A model generated the notes under the pieces. That model was not told the origin of the DNA and did not search any database. It was given only the letters and a program-made list of their open reading frames with translations. A program made the translations under genes and the position numbers. A DNA stretch of 64,000 bases from Kribbella jejuensis (lineage in GTDB: Bacteria > Actinomycetota > Actinomycetes > Propionibacteriales > Kribbellaceae). This document shows positions 43,344 to 50,992 of the stretch, in pieces (positions within the stretch are counted from its first letter, which is position 1; every line of letters starts with the position of its first letter). The stretch covers positions 1,488,001 through 1,552,000 of the forward strand of contig NZ_VFMM01000002.1 of assembly GCF_006715085.1 (NCBI RefSeq), in the 5' to 3' direction.

Positions 43344-44285
43344 ATGGACCGTGACGATTTCGACCGGCTGACCGAGCCGCACCGGCACGAACTGCTGGTG
43401 CACTGCTACCGCATGCTCGGATCGATCCACGACGCCGAGGACCTGGTGCAGGAGACCCTGCTGCGGGCGTGGCGCGCCGCCGAGACGTACGACGAGCAGC
43501 GGGCGTCGATGCGGACCTGGCTCTACCGGATCGCCACCAACGCCTGCCTGACCGCTCTCAAAGGCAGAGCGCGGCGAGCTCTGCCCTCGGGTCTGGTGAG
43601 CGCGAGCGAGGACACCCAGGTACCGATCGAGCTGTCGACCGAGGTGTCCTGGCTGCAGCCGTTCCCGACCGATCCGGCGTCGGCGACGGTCGCGCAGGGC
43701 AGTCTGCGGCTGGCGCTGATCGCTGCGATGCAGTACCTCCCGGCCCGGCAGCGCGCGGTCCTGGTCCTGCGCGATGTCCTCGACTGGCCGGTCGCCGACA
43801 TCGCCGAGGCCCTCGAGACCACCGCGGCGAGCGTGAACAGCGCACTGCAACGCGCGCGGGCCAAGCTCGCCGAGATCGACATCACCGAGGACGACGTCGA
43901 CGAGCCCGACGACCGGCAGGTCAAGTCCGTCATCGAGGACTACATGCGCGCCTTCGAGGCGGCCGATGTGAAAGGCCTGACCCGGCTGCTCACCGACCAG
44001 GTCGTCCTCGAGATGCCGCCCGCGCCGCTGTGGTACGTCGGCCGCGACGCGTACGGCGAATTCATGGAGCGCGTGTACGCGATGCGCGGACCGGATTGGC
44101 GACTACTGCCGACCGTGGCGAACGAACAGCCCGCCATCGGCGCGTACGTGCGCGGGGACGACGGACGCTTCCACGCGCACAGCCTGCAGGTGTTCACGGT
44201 CACCAGGGCCGGCATCACGCACAACGTGGTCTTCTTCGGCCAGGAGCTCTTCGCGTACTTCGAGCTGCCCTCAGACCTTGAATGA
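43344..44285 (+). CDS. SigX5-type RNA polymerase sigma factor with SnoaL-like tail
   Basis: The 313-residue protein has sigma region 2 (LTEPHRHELLVHCYRMLGSIHDAEDLVQETLLRAWRAAETYD) and region 4 (LPARQRAVLVLRDVLDWPVADIAEALETTAASVNSALQRAR). An NTF2/SnoaL-like domain of about 110 residues follows, as in TIGR02960 (SigX5) and SigJ-like factors. The tail probably controls activity, since no anti-sigma gene is nearby. The ATG at 43344 has GGGAGGG eight bases upstream. Confidence 0.91.
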   Translation: MDRDDFDRLTEPHRHELLVHCYRMLGSIHDAEDLVQETLLRAWRAAETYDEQRASMRTWLYRIATNACLTALKGRARRALPSGLVSASEDTQVPIELSTEVSWLQPFPTDPASATVAQGSLRLALIAAMQYLPARQRAVLVLRDVLDWPVADIAEALETTAASVNSALQRARAKLAEIDITEDDVDEPDDRQVKSVIEDYMRAFEAADVKGLTRLLTDQVVLEMPPAPLWYVGRDAYGEFMERVYAMRGPDWRLLPTVANEQPAIGAYVRGDDGRFHAHSLQVFTVTRAGITHNVVFFGQELFAYFELPSDLE

Positions 44286-44765
44286 GATCCACACGTCAGG
44301 AGTGGCGTCCGGCCGGCCGACGATCGGACGCTCCTCCTGCGTCCACGCGTCGCCGGACACCTCGGTCGCGACCCGCTGCCAGAACCGGACCGCTGTCTCG
44401 TTGTTCCGCTGGAAGGCCACGTCGCACGGACCAGAATGATGTGCCAGCACCTGCTGCACCGCCTGTAGCCCGTACCCGTGCCGCCGCGCCGGACGCACCA
44501 GGAAGAACGCGTTGAGTACGTGCACCGGTTGCTGCAGCGCGCGCAGGAAGCAGAAGCCGATCGGCACCTCGCCCAGCGAGATCAGGTAGCCGGCCCACTC
44601 CGGGTGGCCGGTCAGCACGTTCTCCAGCCACTCGCTGCGGTAGCTGCCGTCAGGACGCGGGAGCTGGCCCTGGAACTCGGACAGGTCGTGCCGGAACATC
44701 AGCCACAGCCGCTCCATCAGGACGCGGTCGGACGGCTGCACTCGGCGCACCAGCAGATCGGACAT
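44271..44765 (-). CDS. GNAT family N-acetyltransferase
   Basis: This 164-residue protein has a GNAT core: RPDGSYRSEWLENVL, GEVPIGFCFLRALQQPVHVLNAFFLVRPARRHGYGLQAVQQVLAHH, then CDVAFQRNNETAVRFWQRVA. The CoA loop is atypical (RRHGYG). The substrate is unknown. The ATG at 44765 has GGAG six bases upstream. Its end overlaps the convergent sigma-factor gene by 15 bp. Confidence 0.86.
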   Translation of the reverse strand: MSDLLVRRVQPSDRVLMERLWLMFRHDLSEFQGQLPRPDGSYRSEWLENVLTGHPEWAGYLISLGEVPIGFCFLRALQQPVHVLNAFFLVRPARRHGYGLQAVQQVLAHHSGPCDVAFQRNNETAVRFWQRVATEVSGDAWTQEERPIVGRPDATPDVWISFKV

Positions 44766-44795
44766 CGGTCTCCTCACCAAAGATGTGTGAACGCA

Positions 44796-44830
44796 GAAAA
44801 GCCTCCCGCCGGAAGTCCGGTGGAAGGCTT
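44796..44830 (-). terminator. terminator of the aldo/keto reductase gene
   Basis: Read on the minus strand, AAGCCTTCCACCGG pairs with CCGGCGGGAGGCTT across a four-base loop, with one mismatch and one wobble, followed by TTCTG. It lies 17 bp after the reductase stop and before the GNAT start. Confidence 0.8.
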
Positions 44831-44846
44831 ACTGCTGAGCAGTTTA

Positions 44847-45821
44847 TCAGTTCTGCGCCGCGGTCTCCCCGGCGACCCAGCTCATGTCGGCGTACCGGGT
44901 GCCGACCGGGGTCAGCTTCGACAGCGCCTCGACGTCGTCCGCGGACAGCTGGACGTCGAGCGCCGCCCAGTTCTCCTCCAGGTACTTGCGCCGCTTCGTC
45001 CCCGGGATCGGCGCCACATCGTTGCCCTGCGCAAGCACCCACGCGAGCGCGATCTGCCCCGGCGTCGCGTCGTACCGGCTCGCGACCGCGCGGATCTCCT
45101 CGACCAGCTTGAGGTTGGCGTCGAGGTTGTCCCCGGAGAACCGCGGCAGGGTACGGCGGAAGTCGTCGGCCGCCAGCTCCGTCGGCAGCGCGCCGGTGAG
45201 CATGCCGCGGCCGAGCGGCGAGTACGGCACCAGGCCGATGCCGAGCTCGCGGAGCACCGGCAGCACCGACTCCTCGATGTCCCGGCTGAACAGCGACCAC
45301 TCGCTCTGGACGGCGGTGATCGGGTGCACGACGTGCGCCCGGCGGATCGTCTCCGCCGACGCCTCGGACAGCCCGAGGTACCGGACCTTGCCGGCCTGGA
45401 CGAGCTCGGCCATCGCGCCGACCGTCTCCTCGATCGGCACGTTCGGGTCCATCCGGTGCTGGTAGTACAGGTCCACGTGGTCGACGCCGAGCCGCTGCAG
45501 CGACGCGTCGATCGCGGACCGGACGTACTCGGGCGAACCGTTCACGTCGCGCGCCGCAGGATTCCGCGGATCGCCGACGATGCCGAACTTCGTCGCCAGG
45601 AACACCTCGTCGCGGCGGTCCGCGATCGTCCGGCCGACCAGCTCCTCGTTCGCGCCGAAGCCGTACATGTCGGCGGTGTCGAGGAACGTGATGCCGAGGT
45701 CCAGGGCGCGGCGCAGGGTCGCGACCGACTCGTTCTCGTCGGCGGCGCCGTACGCGAAGCTCATTCCCATACAGCCGAGTCCGAGCCGGCTGACCTCGGC
45801 GCCTTGGTTACCCAGTTTCAT
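44847..45821 (-). CDS. aldo/keto reductase
   Basis: The 324-residue enzyme reads SRLGLGCMGMSFAYG, FLDTADMYGFGANEELVG, ATKFGI, DLYYQHRMDP and AWVLAQGNDVAPIPGTKRRKYLEENWAALDV. The catalytic Asp-Tyr-Lys-His set is complete. It is closely related to the reductase at 29258-30247. The MerR gene lies immediately upstream on the same strand with a 63-bp gap and may regulate it. A clear terminator follows. Confidence 0.93.
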   Translation of the reverse strand: MKLGNQGAEVSRLGLGCMGMSFAYGAADENESVATLRRALDLGITFLDTADMYGFGANEELVGRTIADRRDEVFLATKFGIVGDPRNPAARDVNGSPEYVRSAIDASLQRLGVDHVDLYYQHRMDPNVPIEETVGAMAELVQAGKVRYLGLSEASAETIRRAHVVHPITAVQSEWSLFSRDIEESVLPVLRELGIGLVPYSPLGRGMLTGALPTELAADDFRRTLPRFSGDNLDANLKLVEEIRAVASRYDATPGQIALAWVLAQGNDVAPIPGTKRRKYLEENWAALDVQLSADDVEALSKLTPVGTRYADMSWVAGETAAQN

Positions 45822-45884
45822 CTGTTTTCTCCCATCACAAACCGGCCGAGCCGTGCGTGACGGTCGGCTGGATCGAGTTGTTGT

Positions 45885-46358
45885 TTACGGAGCGGCAGTG
45901 CCGCCGTAGACGGCGATCTTGTAGTCGGTCACCGCAAGGGCGAGCTGCAGGTCCCGCAGCTGCCGCTGGATCCGGTCGCGGTGCTCCTGCATCAGGGCGA
46001 GCCGCTGCGGTTCGGTGTGGTCGCCCTCGGACACCAGCTCCAGGTAGTGGCTGATCGCGCCGATCGACATCCCGGAGGCGCGCAACCGGCTGATGAACAC
46101 GATTCGCGACATCGCCCGCCGGTCGTAGCTGCGGTAGCCGGCCGCGTCCCGGCGGACGTCGACCAGGCCGATCCGCTCGTAGTACCGCAGGGTGTGAGCG
46201 GTCAGGCCGGTGAGCTCGGCGGCCTCGGCGATCGAGAGGTCGTCGGGCAGGTCCTCCGGCAGCTCCAGCAGACAGAGCAGGTCGGGGTCCACCGGTTCCG
46301 GCTCGGGGTGGTACGCCGCGATCGCAGTGCGGCGGTCCACCAGCTCGGTCGTGTTCAT
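45885..46358 (-). CDS. MerR family transcriptional regulator
   Basis: The 157-residue regulator has the MerR helix-turn-helix DLSIAEAAELTGLTAHTLRYYERIGLVDVRRDAAGYRSYDRR at about residues 40-82 and a C-terminal coiled coil (LMQEHRDRIQRQLRDLQLALAVTDYKI). No cysteine metal site is visible; the type is that of small-molecule or redox regulators found next to aldo/keto reductases. The N-terminal 40 residues are an acidic extension. Its promoter has a typical MerR dyad. Confidence 0.9.
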   Translation of the reverse strand: MNTTELVDRRTAIAAYHPEPEPVDPDLLCLLELPEDLPDDLSIAEAAELTGLTAHTLRYYERIGLVDVRRDAAGYRSYDRRAMSRIVFISRLRASGMSIGAISHYLELVSEGDHTEPQRLALMQEHRDRIQRQLRDLQLALAVTDYKIAVYGGTAAP

Positions 46359-46365
46359 GACTACG

Positions 46366-46399
46366 ACCGTATGCCTTCGAGTGCGCTCAAAGGCAAAGG
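46366..46399 (-). promoter_or_regulatory. MerR-type promoter with 19-bp spacer and dyad
   Basis: On the minus strand TTGCCT and TACGGT (complement of 46366-46371) are 19 bp apart. The spacer region carries the dyad CCTTTGAGCGCACTCGAAGG (complement of 46374-46393). An over-long spacer with a central dyad is the classic MerR-family arrangement. The expected transcript start falls next to the merR ATG at 46358, suggesting a leaderless mRNA. Confidence 0.55.
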
Positions 46400-46419
46400 T
46401 GAGCTAGATCACTTGACTG

Positions 46420-46812
46420 TCACTTCGACTGGCAGTCGGCGCAGGTGCCGAAGATCTCCAGGGTGTGGCTGATGTCGGCGTAGCCGTGCTCGGCGGCGAC
46501 CTTGTCGGCCCAGCGCTCCACGGCCGGGCCTTCCACCTCCACGGTGCGCCCGCAGTTGCGGCAGACCAGGTGGTGGTGATGCCCCTTCGAGCAGCGCCGG
46601 TACGCCGTCTCTCCGTCGGCGGTGCGCAGTACGTCGACCTCACGCGAGTCCGCGAGCGCCTGCAGCGTGCGGTACACCGTGGTCAGGCCGACGGCCTCAC
46701 CGGCGGACCGGAGCTCCAGGTGGATCTCCTGGGCGGTCCGGAATTCGTCGATCTTGTCGAGCGCGTGCGCGACCGCCGCGCGCTGACGGGTCGAGCGTGT
46801 TCCGATGGCCAC
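46420..46812 (-). CDS. zur: zinc uptake regulator Zur (Fur family)
   Basis: The 130-residue Fur-family repressor has the winged helix TRQRAAVAHALDKIDEFRTAQEIHLELRSAGEAVGLTTVYRTLQAL. It also has the metal region YRRCSKGHHHHLVCRNCG and a C-terminal CADC, giving two CxxC zinc pairs (CRNC, CADC). The GTG at 46812 is chosen for the AGGAGG just upstream; ATG 46833 is an alternative. It closes the znuACB-zur gene order, which supports Zur rather than Fur or PerR. Confidence 0.92.
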   Translation of the reverse strand: MAIGTRSTRQRAAVAHALDKIDEFRTAQEIHLELRSAGEAVGLTTVYRTLQALADSREVDVLRTADGETAYRRCSKGHHHHLVCRNCGRTVEVEGPAVERWADKVAAEHGYADISHTLEIFGTCADCQSK

Positions 46813-46864
46813 CGTTCCTCCTGTCGTCTCCATAGCGCCCTCCAGTCTCTCAGAAGTCAGCAAG

Positions 46865-47863
46865 CTAGTGCTCGTCCCAGTGATCGCCGTGTGCCGCGTG
46901 CAGATGCCCGTCGTGCACGTAGTCGACATGGTCTCCGTGGTCGACCTTCTTGTGACCACAGTCCTGGCTGTGCGCATGCGGGTGTCCAGCACTCACCACA
47001 TGCGGCTCCGGCGCCGGTACGCCGACCTCCGGCTCCTCGTCCGCCAGCGGACGCCCGGCGCGGCGGCGGAGCAACGTCCCGACGGTCGCAGCCACGACGA
47101 ACCCGGCCAGCGCCAGGACGACGATGGTGGCGCCCGGTGCGACGTTGGCGTTGTACGACGTCACGATGCCGGCCAGACACGCCAGTACGCCGATGATGCA
47201 CGCGGTGACGAACGTACTGCGGAAGGACCGCGTGATCTGCTGCGCGGTCGCCACGGGGACCACCATGAGCGCGCTGACGAGCAGGAGTCCCACAGTACGC
47301 ATCGCTACCGTCACGGTGACCGCGGCCATCACGGCGATCACCAGGTTGAGCAGCTGAACCCGGAGTCCCGTCGTACGGGCGAACTCCTCGTCCTGGCAGA
47401 CCGCGAACAGCTGCGGGCCCAGGCCGATCGCTACGACCAGTACGGCGACGGCCAGGCCGACGACGACGTACAGGTCGCTCTGGGAGACCGTCGTGAGTGA
47501 ACCGAACAGGTACGTGTTCAGTGTGGCTGCGCCTTGACCTGCCAGTCCGATGAGCAGCACACCGCCCGCGATGCCGCCGTAGAACAGCAGGGCGAGCGCT
47601 ACGTCGCCGGTGGCCTTGCCGCGGGCGCGCACGAGTTCGATGGCAGTCGCGCCGGCGATCGACACGATCACCGCGGTCAGCACCGGAGCACTCCCGGTCA
47701 GCAGACCGAGCGCGACACCGGTGATCGCGATGTGGCCGATCCCGTCGCCCATCAGCGACAGGCGGCGCTGCACCAGATACGTCCCGATCGCCGGCGCGGA
47801 CAGTCCGGTGAGCAGACCCGCGATCAGTGCGCGCTGCATGAACTCGAGCTCGAACATGGTCAT
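46865..47863 (-). CDS. znuB: zinc ABC transporter permease ZnuB with His-rich tail
   Basis: The 332-residue ABC-3 family permease has about eight helices, from FMQRALIAGLLTGLSAPAIGTYLVQRRLSLMGDGIGH onward. After the last helix comes a cytosolic tail of about 60 residues with some 13 histidines (for example GHPHAHSQDCGHKKVDHGD), absent from standard ZnuB proteins. It may buffer or sense zinc. The ATG at 47863 overlaps the znuC stop by four bases. Confidence 0.93.
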   Translation of the reverse strand: MTMFELEFMQRALIAGLLTGLSAPAIGTYLVQRRLSLMGDGIGHIAITGVALGLLTGSAPVLTAVIVSIAGATAIELVRARGKATGDVALALLFYGGIAGGVLLIGLAGQGAATLNTYLFGSLTTVSQSDLYVVVGLAVAVLVVAIGLGPQLFAVCQDEEFARTTGLRVQLLNLVIAVMAAVTVTVAMRTVGLLLVSALMVVPVATAQQITRSFRSTFVTACIIGVLACLAGIVTSYNANVAPGATIVVLALAGFVVAATVGTLLRRRAGRPLADEEPEVGVPAPEPHVVSAGHPHAHSQDCGHKKVDHGDHVDYVHDGHLHAAHGDHWDEH

Positions 47864-48615
47864 GAGGGCAGCCACCCCGGTTCGTCGTCGGCGGTGTGCG
47901 AGTGGTGGACGTGGGCGTGCGTCTGGGAGGCGTGCGGTGGGCCGTCGTACACGATCCGGCCGCGGCGCATCACCACCGAGCGGTCGATCAGCGCGTCCAT
48001 CGGGCCGAGGTCGTGGCTCACCATCACCACGGTCGTGCCGCGTTCGACCCGCTCGCGGATCGCGTCGGCGAAGATCTGCTGGCTGGCCAGGTCGACCCCG
48101 GCGGTCGGCTCGTCGAGGATCAGCAGCTCCGGATCGGACACCAGTGCCCGCGCGATCAGCACCCGCTGCTGCTGCCCGCCGGACAGCTCGGCGACCGCGT
48201 CCTTGCGCCGGTCGGCCATGTCCACGACCTGCAACGCGTCCTCGATCGCTTGCTTGCCCACGGCACCGAGTGGCGCGAACAGCCGCCGCTTGGAGAGCAG
48301 CCCGGACGAGACCACCTCGTACACGGTCGCCGGTACGCCGCCGGCCGCGGTGATCCGCTGCGGTACGTACCCGACGCGGCGCCAGTCGCGGAAGCGGGGG
48401 ACCGCCGTACCGAACAGGCGGACCTCGCCGCGGGCCGCGGGCAACAGACCGACGACGGTCTTGATCAGCGTGGACTTGCCGGACCCGTTGGTACCGAGCA
48501 CGGCGACAACCTCGCCCTGCCGGACCCGCAGGTCGATTCCCCGGAGCACCAGGCGGCCGCCCAGATCGACGGACAGGTCGTCGACCTGGACAGCCAGGGT
48601 GTTGTCAGTTGTCAC
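47860..48615 (-). CDS. znuC: zinc ABC transporter ATPase ZnuC
   Basis: The 251-residue ATPase has Walker A LGTNGSGKSTLIKTV, signature LSGGQQQRVLIARAL, Walker B LLILDEPTAGVD and H-loop VMVSHDLGPMD. The C-terminus is His-rich (HASQTHAHVHHSHTADDE), as in several ZnuC proteins. The GTG at 48615 overlaps the znuA stop (GTGA). It energises import with ZnuB and ZnuA. Confidence 0.94.
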   Translation of the reverse strand: MTTDNTLAVQVDDLSVDLGGRLVLRGIDLRVRQGEVVAVLGTNGSGKSTLIKTVVGLLPAARGEVRLFGTAVPRFRDWRRVGYVPQRITAAGGVPATVYEVVSSGLLSKRRLFAPLGAVGKQAIEDALQVVDMADRRKDAVAELSGGQQQRVLIARALVSDPELLILDEPTAGVDLASQQIFADAIRERVERGTTVVMVSHDLGPMDALIDRSVVMRRGRIVYDGPPHASQTHAHVHHSHTADDEPGWLPS

Positions 48616-49556
48616 GAGCAACCATTCGCGGTCCGGAGCTCCTGCAGGTTCTCCTGCATGAGCGTCAGGTAGGTTTCCTTGGAGTTGGCGTCGGACAGCC
48701 CCTCGATCGGGCTCAGTACGGCGGTCTTGACGCCGACGTCGTGGGCGATCGTCTCGGCCACCTTCGGGCTGACCAGCTCCTCGTAGAAGATCGTGGTCAC
48801 GTGCTGGGCCTTCACGATGTCCTGGACCTCCTTGATCCGGGTCGGTGTCGGCTCGGCGTCCGGCGTGAACCCGGCGATCCCGACCATCGTCAGACCGTAT
48901 CGCTTGGCCATGTACGCGAACGCCTCGTGGCTGGTCACGAACGTCTTCAGCTTGCAGTTCGCCAGACCGGTCTTGTACTCGGTGTCGAGCTTGCCGACCT
49001 GGGCGAGCAGCGCCTGCGCGCGCTCGTGGTAGCCGGCCGCGTTCTTGCTGTCGACGCTTGCGAGCTTCTCCTCGACCGCCTTGACGACCGCCGCGTACCG
49101 CACCGGATCGAGCCAGAAGTGCGGGTCGAGCGCGTTGTCCTTGTGCGCGGCCTCGGCGGCGCCGTCCTGGTGCTCCTCGAAGTTCGCGCCGGTGTCCTCG
49201 AGCTGGGCGGCCGGGGCGACGTCGAACCCGGCGTCCTTCGCGTTCTGCGCGACGGCCTCGTCGACGGCCGGCTGCAGGGTCTTCTCGTACACGACGACCT
49301 TGGCCTCGGCGATCGTGGCGACCTGCTTCGGGGTCAGCTCGAGGTCGTGCGGCTCGACGCCGGGCGCGGTCAGGGTGGTCACGTGCACCGCGTCGCCGCC
49401 GATTGACCGGGCGATGAACTCGAGCGGGTAGAACGAGGCGACGACGTCGAGCTTCCCGTCGGCGGTGCCGTCGGCGGCCGGACCACCGCACCCGGCCAGG
49501 GCGACGGTGGCCACCGCGGCGGCACCGGCGATAATTGCTCGAAGACCAGTTCTCAT
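48612..49556 (-). CDS. znuA: zinc ABC transporter substrate-binding lipoprotein ZnuA
   Basis: The 314-residue lipoprotein has a signal ending in the lipobox LAGC (Cys23). The cluster A-I metal-binding fold follows: ASFYPLEFIARSIGGDAVHV with GVEPHDLELTP, NALDPHFWLDP, TSHEAFAYMAKRYGL. An acidic/His loop (EEHQDGAAEAAHKDN) lies between metal ligands. An ATG at 49571 would overlap the -10 element; ATG 49556 starts exactly where transcription should begin, so a leaderless start is proposed. Confidence 0.93.
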   Translation of the reverse strand: MRTGLRAIIAGAAAVATVALAGCGGPAADGTADGKLDVVASFYPLEFIARSIGGDAVHVTTLTAPGVEPHDLELTPKQVATIAEAKVVVYEKTLQPAVDEAVAQNAKDAGFDVAPAAQLEDTGANFEEHQDGAAEAAHKDNALDPHFWLDPVRYAAVVKAVEEKLASVDSKNAAGYHERAQALLAQVGKLDTEYKTGLANCKLKTFVTSHEAFAYMAKRYGLTMVGIAGFTPDAEPTPTRIKEVQDIVKAQHVTTIFYEELVSPKVAETIAHDVGVKTAVLSPIEGLSDANSKETYLTLMQENLQELRTANGCS

Positions 49557-49593
49557 GACAATCATTTTCATCTTAGTTGGAACTGATTGTCAA
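49555..49593. promoter_or_regulatory. two Zur boxes in the znuA / yibE-F divergent promoter
   Basis: TGACAATCATTTTCA (49556-49570) fits the actinobacterial Zur palindrome pattern TGAMAATSATTKTCA at 15 of 15 positions. TGGAACTGATTGTCA (49578-49592) fits at 13 of 15. For znuA, TTGACA (complement of 49588-49593) and GAAAAT (complement of 49564-49569) are 18 bp apart, with the ATG seven bases further. The two boxes thus cover -35 and -10/+1. The divergent His-rich membrane gene begins at 49609. Confidence 0.88.
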
Positions 49594-49608
49594 AACAGGG
49601 AGTTCGCG

Positions 49609-50907
49609 ATGGCCAGCCGCAACGTCGGGCGACGGCGTGCCGACCGTAGACCCAACCGCCGCCGCGCGGTCGAAATTCCGCGCGGTCATGGGCACGGCCA
49701 CGGTCATGCGCACGGTCATGGGCACGGCGATCACGTGGTCGACACCTCGGTGGTGAACTCGGACGCGATCGTCGCGCGGCGCGTCCGGATCGTCGTCGCC
49801 GCCGTCCTCGTCCCGCTGATCGTGGCCGCGGTGGTTTCGCTGATCGTGTTGTGGCCGGGCGGTGACGTGAAGGTCGCGTCCTATCAGACGAGCAGCGCGC
49901 GTGGTCAGATCACTGCGCTGAAGCCCTGCGCGGACGCCAGGGACAAGTGCAACCTCGCCACGGTGAAGCTGAGCAACGGCGCGGACAAGGGGAAGGCCGT
50001 GCCGGTCCAGGTACCCAAGGCCGGCGGGGCGCCGATCCCGGTCAAGGTCGGCCAGGAGGTGATGCTCGCCGTCCAGAAGGACGCGCCGCCGGACCAGAAG
50101 TACCAGTATGTCGACCACGACCGGATCAAGCCGCTGTTGATCCTCGCGGTGATCTTCGCGGTCGCGGTGGTCGCGCTGTCCCGGTGGCGCGGGTTCGCGG
50201 CCCTGATCGCGCTCGCGGTGACGGCTGTGATGCTGACCCAGTTCATCCTGCCGGCGATCCTGCGGGGCTCGAACCCGCTGCTCGTCGCGGTAGTCGGCGG
50301 CGCGGTGATCATGACGATCGCGGTCTTCCTGACCCACGGGATCAATGCCGAGTCCTCGATCGCGCTCGCCGGGACGATCGCCGCGCTCGGCCTGACCGTA
50401 CTCCTCGGCTGGTTCTTCACCGGGTTCTCGCAGTTGAGTGGCCTGGCGGCCGAGGGGGCGTCCACCGCGCAGCAGTTCTCACCGCACCTCGATCTGGCCG
50501 GATTGCTGGTGGCCGGGATGGTGATCGGCGCGCTCGGAGTTCTCGACGACGTCACGGTCACCCAGGCAGCCGCGGTGTGGGAGCTGTCCGCGGCCAACCC
50601 CGCTGCGAGCCGGCGTGAGCTGATGTCGGCCGGTCTGCGGATCGGCCGGACGCACGTCGCGTCGGTGGTGAACACGCTGGTTCTCGCATACGCCGGTGCC
50701 GCGATGCCGGTGCTGCTCGTGTTCGCGATCCAGGACCTGCCAGTGGTGACGGTGATCTCTACCGAGGCGGTCGCGATGGAGGTTGTCCGCGGTCTGGTCG
50801 GCAGCCTCGGCATCATCGCAGCCGTTCCGCTGACGACCGCGCTGGCCGCGATGGCGGTCGCGGACCGCTCGCGTGACCTGGTCGGCACGCCAGAACCTGT
50901 CGCATAA
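49609..50907 (+). CDS. YibE/F-family membrane protein with His-Gly-rich N-terminus
   Basis: The 432-residue protein has a cytosolic Arg-rich start, then HGHGHGHAHGHGHGDH at residues 27-42 (eight histidines). The first helix (VRIVVAAVLVPLIVAAVVSLIVLW) precedes an extracytoplasmic beta domain to about residue 165, and about seven more helices form the YibE/F domain, with GALGVLDDVTVTQAAAVWEL and LGIIAAVPLTTALAAMAV. YibE/F proteins are uncharacterised membrane proteins. The GGGAG site six bases upstream fixes the ATG. The shared Zur boxes imply a role in zinc limitation. Confidence 0.88.
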   Translation: MASRNVGRRRADRRPNRRRAVEIPRGHGHGHGHAHGHGHGDHVVDTSVVNSDAIVARRVRIVVAAVLVPLIVAAVVSLIVLWPGGDVKVASYQTSSARGQITALKPCADARDKCNLATVKLSNGADKGKAVPVQVPKAGGAPIPVKVGQEVMLAVQKDAPPDQKYQYVDHDRIKPLLILAVIFAVAVVALSRWRGFAALIALAVTAVMLTQFILPAILRGSNPLLVAVVGGAVIMTIAVFLTHGINAESSIALAGTIAALGLTVLLGWFFTGFSQLSGLAAEGASTAQQFSPHLDLAGLLVAGMVIGALGVLDDVTVTQAAAVWELSAANPAASRRELMSAGLRIGRTHVASVVNTLVLAYAGAAMPVLLVFAIQDLPVVTVISTEAVAMEVVRGLVGSLGIIAAVPLTTALAAMAVADRSRDLVGTPEPVA

Positions 50908-50992
50908 CCCCCACACCTCTTACCCTGCAGATAAGTCACGGAAAGTCCGTCAGCAATCACCTTCCGTGGCCTCACGGGGTGAGGAGTTGTTG

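Noticed and set aside
45843..45870. Imperfect hairpin after merR
   Set aside because: The arms have a bulge and the tail lacks a clear T-run; too weak to list as a terminator.
49557..49571. ATG at 49571 as znuA start
   Set aside because: It overlaps the Zur box and -10 element and lacks a ribosome site.
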